Of a DNA stretch of 16,062 bases, positions 13,052 to 16,062 are shown piece after piece. The translations under genes and the position numbers were made by a program. Position 1 is the first letter of the stretch; every line of letters begins with the position of its first letter. Source of the stretch: Microcaldota archaeon (GTDB lineage Archaea > Micrarchaeota > Micrarchaeia > Micrarchaeales > Micrarchaeaceae). The notes below the pieces were generated by a model. The model was not told the origin of the DNA and did not search any database. It saw only the letters and a list, made by a program, of their open reading frames with translations. The stretch covers positions 1 through 16,062 of the forward strand of contig JAGWFU010000007.1 of assembly GCA_028867845.1 (NCBI GenBank). The letters run 5' to 3'.

Positions 13052-13177
13052 CGCCAGGGTTGGGATTTGAACCCAAAAGCCCTTGCGGGCACCGGTTGGC
13101 CTGTTTGCATCACTGATCAGCTCTTGAGATTTTCAAAATTCAAGACCGGCGCGTTAACCGGATTCTGCCACCCTGGC
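13052..13177 (-). tRNA. tRNA-Ser(UGA) with BHB intron
   Basis: Read on the minus strand, GCCAGGG (13177-13171) pairs with CCCTGGC (13059-13053), followed by discriminator G, typical for archaeal serine tRNA. The anticodon stem is CCGGT/ACCGG with loop CTTGAA-A, anticodon TGA. A long variable arm GCCC-GCAA-GGGC marks a class II tRNA, and the T arm is TTGGG-TTCAAAT-CCCAA. The mature tRNA is 85 nt after removal of a 41-nt intron. CCA is not encoded. The D stem has an A12-C23 mismatch. TTTTT just after the gene (13049-13045) is a likely terminator. Confidence 0.95.
13098..13138 (-). other. tRNA intron, canonical 37/38 position
   Basis: The 41-nt intron interrupts the anticodon loop after position 37. 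A complete bulge-helix-bulge is present: exon CTTG (32-35) pairs with intron CAGG (one G-U), flanked by 3-nt bulges AAT and CCA containing the cleavage points, and an inner helix TTTG/CAAA inside the intron. The tRNA splicing endonuclease should remove it. Confidence 0.92.
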
Positions 13178-13198
13178 ATGTAGTAGTTGTGCCGCCTA

Positions 13199-13211
13199 CA
13201 TTTATATTGAT
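13199..13211 (-). promoter_or_regulatory. TATA box of tRNA-Ser
   Basis: On the minus strand, ATCAATATAAATG is centred about 27 nt upstream of the tRNA 5' end at 13177, in the 45-bp gap between the NUDIX gene stop and the tRNA. Confidence 0.7.
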
Positions 13212-13222
13212 TTGCGGCGGGC

Positions 13223-13864
13223 CTATATCGGCAGGAGCTTCCTGCCCTCAAGGAACCTCTCGGCAGCCACGAACACCTTGTAGAAGTAGTTGTCCACGTA
13301 GTAGATGAAGTCCATCTTCGTTATCTCGATATCCCTCGCCATCCAGCTGCTCTTCGCCTTGTCGAACACGGTGCCCTTCACGGTTATCTTGCTCACCTTT
13401 CCTGACAGCAGCTCCAGCCCGTCCTTTATTCCCACCGCTACTATGCCATCGAGTTCGGCGGTGTTTGGCATGTAGCTCATCAGCCCGTCGTCCCTCCTCA
13501 GCAGGAATATGTCGGCGAAGGAGGTGTGGTATCGTGACAGGTCGAGCCTTATGCCCAGCGGCGCAAGCTCCTCGAATGCTACCTTGACGCCGAGCTCCTC
13601 ATGTATCTCCCTGACAGCGGCCTCTGCGCCCTCGCCGCTCTGGTAGTGGCCCGATGACGTCGCGTCGAGCAGGTTGGGGTAGAGCGCCTTGCCGCTGCCT
13701 CTCCTCTGGAGCAGCACCTGGCCCCCATCGTTCGCTGTAACTATGAAGCAGTCGAAGCTCTTGTGCCAGAGGTCGTACTCGTGTGCCACCCTCCTGCTCG
13801 CAACCCCGAGCGGGTTCATGTCCTTGTCGAATATGTCTACTATCTCGTCCTCTTCATGCGCCAT
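13223..13864 (-). CDS. NUDIX hydrolase (IDI/YfcD-like)
   Basis: A 213-residue protein from ATG 13864. The NUDIX box begins at GHYQSGE (Gly72, Glu78) and ends REIHEELGV (Arg85, Glu86, Glu89, Glu90), supplying the metal-binding helix. The spacing between Glu78 and Arg85 is six residues, not the classical seven, a variant I recall from a subgroup with a GHYxxGE loop. The N-terminal EIVDIFDKDMNPLGVASRRV and LYPNLLDATSSGHY are typical of IDI-like NUDIX proteins. It probably hydrolyses a nucleoside-diphosphate derivative; isopentenyl-diphosphate isomerase activity is a weaker alternative. About 75 C-terminal residues (from ELDGIVAVGIKDGLEL) form an extra domain. The frame extends upstream to TTG 13915, but ATG 13864 has GGTG nearby. 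It is divergent from the ATPase gene. Confidence 0.9.
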   Translation of the reverse strand: MAHEEDEIVDIFDKDMNPLGVASRRVAHEYDLWHKSFDCFIVTANDGGQVLLQRRGSGKALYPNLLDATSSGHYQSGEGAEAAVREIHEELGVKVAFEELAPLGIRLDLSRYHTSFADIFLLRRDDGLMSYMPNTAELDGIVAVGIKDGLELLSGKVSKITVKGTVFDKAKSSWMARDIEITKMDFIYYVDNYFYKVFVAAERFLEGRKLLPI

Positions 13865-13936
13865 ACCCACACACCCCGACCAGCTTATCCACCCATTACC
13901 TATTGCGATTTCCAATATTTTAGCCTTTCGGCTTCC

Positions 13937-13944
13937 TTTTAAAG
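13937..13944. promoter_or_regulatory. Palindromic TATA box shared by divergent genes
   Basis: TTTTAAAG contains the palindrome TTTAAA (13938-13943). On the plus strand it is about 23 nt from the ATPase ATG at 13963, implying a leaderless mRNA. On the minus strand it would start the NUDIX transcript near 13915; a second minus-strand box, CTAAAATATT, lies at about 13914-13923. Confidence 0.5.
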
Positions 13945-13962
13945 CTCCAAATTGGCGGTTTT

Positions 13963-15750
13963 ATGAATTTTATACTAAAAACAATACGCAAAATGCTGAA
14001 AATAGAAACTGAAGAGAAGGCGGGCTTCCGCCTGCTTTTGGGCGACGCTGTATGTTCCCTCGTCCTCAGGCGTAATTTCACCTACAGGCAAGGGGCCATG
14101 CCGAGGGTCGAGTCCGAACTGCACAACTCCTGGAAGAGGCGGGATGGCAAGCTGTACTTGGAACCCGCGGCAGAGGCCAACCCGCACATAATAATAACAG
14201 GGATGAGCGGCTTCGGCAAGAGCACGTTGTTCAGGTCCATGCTCACCGATATAAAGGCTGCAAGCCTGGCCGCGATAGTGTTCGACCCGCACAACGAGCA
14301 CAGCGGCACCATCACCGCATTGGGCGGCAACGTCCGCGAGGCCTCGCATTCCGGCATAAACCTGCTTGACCTGGACGGGGCAACTGTGGGCGAGAGGATA
14401 TCAGAGCTGACCGCGCTGTTCAGGAACACCTACTCGCTCGGGTACATACAGTCCACCAAGCTCAGCGCGTGCCTCTGGTACACCTACAGGAAGTTCGGTG
14501 CGGCATCGAGGCAGTCCACAACTATTGAGTCCCAGCCCACTATCCGCGACCTGCTGACTGAGCTGTCTGTATTCATAACCAACTCCAAGTCTGCTGCGGA
14601 GACCAACACACTGGTGCACCTAAGGGACAGGCTCTCCCTGCTAAACACTCCCGCCTTCAATAGGAACGCGGTAAGGGTGGAGTCTCTGTCTCAGGGCATA
14701 AACTCGTTCTCGCTCTCTGGCATGAAGAGCAGCGAGGGGAGGATGATATACATAACCGAGCTGCTGAAGAGGCTCTACTCCACGATGCACGGCCAGCCGA
14801 TAGGCGGGGCTGTCAGGTTATACATAATGATAGACGAGGCGCAGTTCCTCATCAGCAACACGGACGAGGGCACGGAGATAACCAAGCTGATCGAGGAGGG
14901 TAGGAAGTACGGGGTCGGGGTAGTGGTGGTCACCCACGCTGCGTCCAAGCTCAACAGGCAGATAACGGCGAACGCTTCCACCTTCATCGCCTTCTACTCC
15001 AGGGAGCCTCAGGAGATCGCTTACACATCCAAGCTGATAGCCAACGGCGACAGCGCCAAGGCGCAGGCCGTGACATCGAAGATGGGTCACCTAGGCAAGC
15101 ACGAGGCCATGGTGGTGAGCACCAGGATAAGGTCACCCACTGTGTTCAGGACTGTGGTTACCGGCGGGCTCACAGTAGTTGCAAGGCCATACCACTTCGA
15201 CATGCGGCGCCTCGCCGAGCGCCCTATAAGGCTCGAGGAGCTCAGGGACGCGATGGGGCTCACGGACGACGCGCCGATAGACGACGCCATAGCCTCTGGG
15301 CAGCTTTCCTCGTTCGAGATAGACAGCGGGCAGGGGCATGAGATGTGGGTTATGGTGCCAAAGGTATCGCCTGGAATAGAGCACGAGGTGTACGTTGGGA
15401 AGATATCCGCAATGCTGGACTCGCTCGGCGTTCACAACAGGATAATAGACAACGCACACGGGCCTGACGTATCCTGCAGGATCAAAGGCAAGGAGATAGC
15501 TGTGGAATACGAGACCGGAAAGAAGAGCCCTGAAGAGACCATGATGATGATAGCTAGGAGGAGGCCCAAGTACGACAGCATAATCTTCATAGTCAACGAT
15601 CAGAAGCTCGAGAAGTACGCTAGCATAAAGGGAATAACCCTGTTCAAGGCGTCCGACGTGCTGAACGGCAACATGTCAGCCGCTATCAGGGCCCTTATGG
15701 GATCCCCTGAGCGCGGAGAAGACGCCGGCAACGACAAGGAACATGAGTGA
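13963..15750 (+). CDS. HerA/VirB4-like ATPase with PD-(D/E)XK-like C-terminus
   Basis: A 595-residue protein. Walker A is GMSGFGKST (80-88); FDPHNEHSG (108-115) is typical of HerA/FtsK/VirB4 pumps that act on DNA; Walker B is LYIMIDEAQF (286-295), followed by a VVTHAASKLN sensor-like strand (322-331). No HerA-type N-terminal beta barrel fits: only about 70 residues precede the P-loop. Residues about 417-470 may be a winged helix. Residues 473-567 resemble a PD-(D/E)XK nuclease fold: a helix, then PDVSCRIKGKEIAVEYETGK with Asp502, Glu515, Glu517 and Lys520, then a strand-rich end. It may translocate DNA or couple translocation to cleavage, in conjugation-like transfer, repair or defence. None of these is shown by the neighbours. 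The gene overlaps the convergent MFS gene by 75 bases. Confidence 0.88.
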   Translation: MNFILKTIRKMLKIETEEKAGFRLLLGDAVCSLVLRRNFTYRQGAMPRVESELHNSWKRRDGKLYLEPAAEANPHIIITGMSGFGKSTLFRSMLTDIKAASLAAIVFDPHNEHSGTITALGGNVREASHSGINLLDLDGATVGERISELTALFRNTYSLGYIQSTKLSACLWYTYRKFGAASRQSTTIESQPTIRDLLTELSVFITNSKSAAETNTLVHLRDRLSLLNTPAFNRNAVRVESLSQGINSFSLSGMKSSEGRMIYITELLKRLYSTMHGQPIGGAVRLYIMIDEAQFLISNTDEGTEITKLIEEGRKYGVGVVVVTHAASKLNRQITANASTFIAFYSREPQEIAYTSKLIANGDSAKAQAVTSKMGHLGKHEAMVVSTRIRSPTVFRTVVTGGLTVVARPYHFDMRRLAERPIRLEELRDAMGLTDDAPIDDAIASGQLSSFEIDSGQGHEMWVMVPKVSPGIEHEVYVGKISAMLDSLGVHNRIIDNAHGPDVSCRIKGKEIAVEYETGKKSPEETMMMIARRRPKYDSIIFIVNDQKLEKYASIKGITLFKASDVLNGNMSAAIRALMGSPERGEDAGNDKEHE

Positions 15751-16062
15751 GATCGCCATAGAGGCGTGCACCCCGGTCACGAAGGCCGAAGATATCTGGC
15801 CTGGCCCTATCGTGCCCACGAACAGCTGGAGCGCCACGCTCCTCGGTATGAACGCGCCTGCTGCGGCGAGGGCTACCACGTAGCTGAAGAGCATGCCTAT
15901 GTTGCTCAGGGTCCTCATCACACCGGATATGACGCCGTATGCGTACTCCTTGGAGGCCTTCATTATCGCGCTGTTGTTTGCGGGCCAGAACATAGAGCCG
16001 CCAACACCGGTGACTGCCGAGCCTACTAGTATCCAGTAGAGCGGCGTCGTGTCGCCGAGGTT
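15676..16062 (-). CDS. MFS exporter, DHA2-like, C-terminal part (cut by window)
   Basis: The last 129 codons of a gene that starts beyond the right edge; the frame is open to base 16062. The segment GSMFWPANNSAIMKASKEYA, followed by YGVISGVMRTLSNIG, is the conserved loop and helix of DHA2-type (14-helix) multidrug exporters of the major facilitator superfamily. Two to three further helices follow (MLFSYVVALAAAGAFI, then ISSAFVTGVHASMAISLMFL and VVAGVFSAL), ending in a short hydrophilic tail. It should be a proton-driven exporter; the substrate is unknown. Its 3' end overlaps the ATPase gene by 75 bases in tail-to-tail orientation, so the two transcripts are antisense there. The upstream region and regulation cannot be seen. 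Confidence 0.9.
   Translation of the reverse strand, partial: NLGDTTPLYWILVGSAVTGVGGSMFWPANNSAIMKASKEYAYGVISGVMRTLSNIGMLFSYVVALAAAGAFIPRSVALQLFVGTIGPGQISSAFVTGVHASMAISLMFLVVAGVFSALRGSHKGPDSG

Noticed and set aside
13589..13654. NUDIX box with six residues, not seven, between Glu and Arg
   Set aside because: Unusual against the textbook motif, but I recall a subgroup with this GHYxxGE spacing, and all catalytic residues are intact, so it is not treated as a defect.
1..16062. CRISPR arrays, integrase/attachment sites, complete insertion sequences
   Set aside because: Looked for evenly spaced repeats, transposase motifs and tRNA-end duplications; none seen. The only repeated element is the hairpin pair at 8806-9031.

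Overview
The window reads as a chromosomal segment of an archaeon, most plausibly a small-genome DPANN lineage of the Micrarchaeota/ARMAN type; the phylum is inference. Supporting signs seen directly are TATA boxes about 25 nt upstream of leaderless or short-leader starts, a tRNA-Ser(UGA) gene with a canonical bulge-helix-bulge (BHB) intron, an archaeal-type 5S rRNA, a eukaryotic-type primase large subunit, an archaeal HemK-like release-factor methyltransferase, GUGAUC/GGUG-type Shine-Dalgarno sequences, and heavy use of AGG and ATA codons. I see no integrase, complete insertion sequence or CRISPR array. No gene-free stretch exceeds 300 bases; the longest are 1-217 and 8799-9075.

Left third (1-4480): a structured, apparently non-coding left edge leads into a Yip1-like membrane protein (218-1105) with a cysteine-bearing outer tail. 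A hairpin/T-tract terminator follows, then a secreted, Thr-rich, C-terminally anchored surface protein (1289-3079). Facing it on the minus strand is a ten-helix DMT/EamA permease (3094-4362) with an unusual ~115-residue C-terminal domain.

Central information-processing cluster (4482-8085, + strand): a tandem Lrp/AsnC-like regulator, a pterin-4a-carbinolamine dehydratase, a primase large subunit whose C-terminus looks PriX-like and lacks the Fe-S cysteines, a 46-residue zinc-finger protein, and a multi-HTH protein interrupted by a frameshift in a CG-dinucleotide run. Three of the four junctions use the same TGATCNNATG arrangement, in which the stop codon lies inside the Shine-Dalgarno of the next gene, so translation is probably coupled. 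A stand-alone 5S rRNA follows from its own TATA box.

Right half (8280-16062): two small unrecognised proteins flank a duplicated hairpin element with a compensatory base change; then come the methyltransferase, a small membrane protein whose start codon sits in a hairpin, and a 316-residue unrecognised protein. On the minus strand are an endonuclease/exonuclease/phosphatase-fold protein and an aldo/keto reductase as an operon, the intron-containing tRNA-Ser, and a NUDIX hydrolase. Divergent from the NUDIX gene, sharing a palindromic TTTAAA box, is a HerA/VirB4-like ATPase with a C-terminal PD-(D/E)XK-like domain. The window ends in the C-terminal part of an MFS exporter that overlaps the ATPase gene tail to tail.

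The best candidates for new biology are the ATPase-nuclease-like fusion, the Fe-S-less PriL/PriX-like primase subunit with its zinc-finger and multi-HTH neighbours, the DMT permease C-terminal domain, and the duplicated hairpin element.
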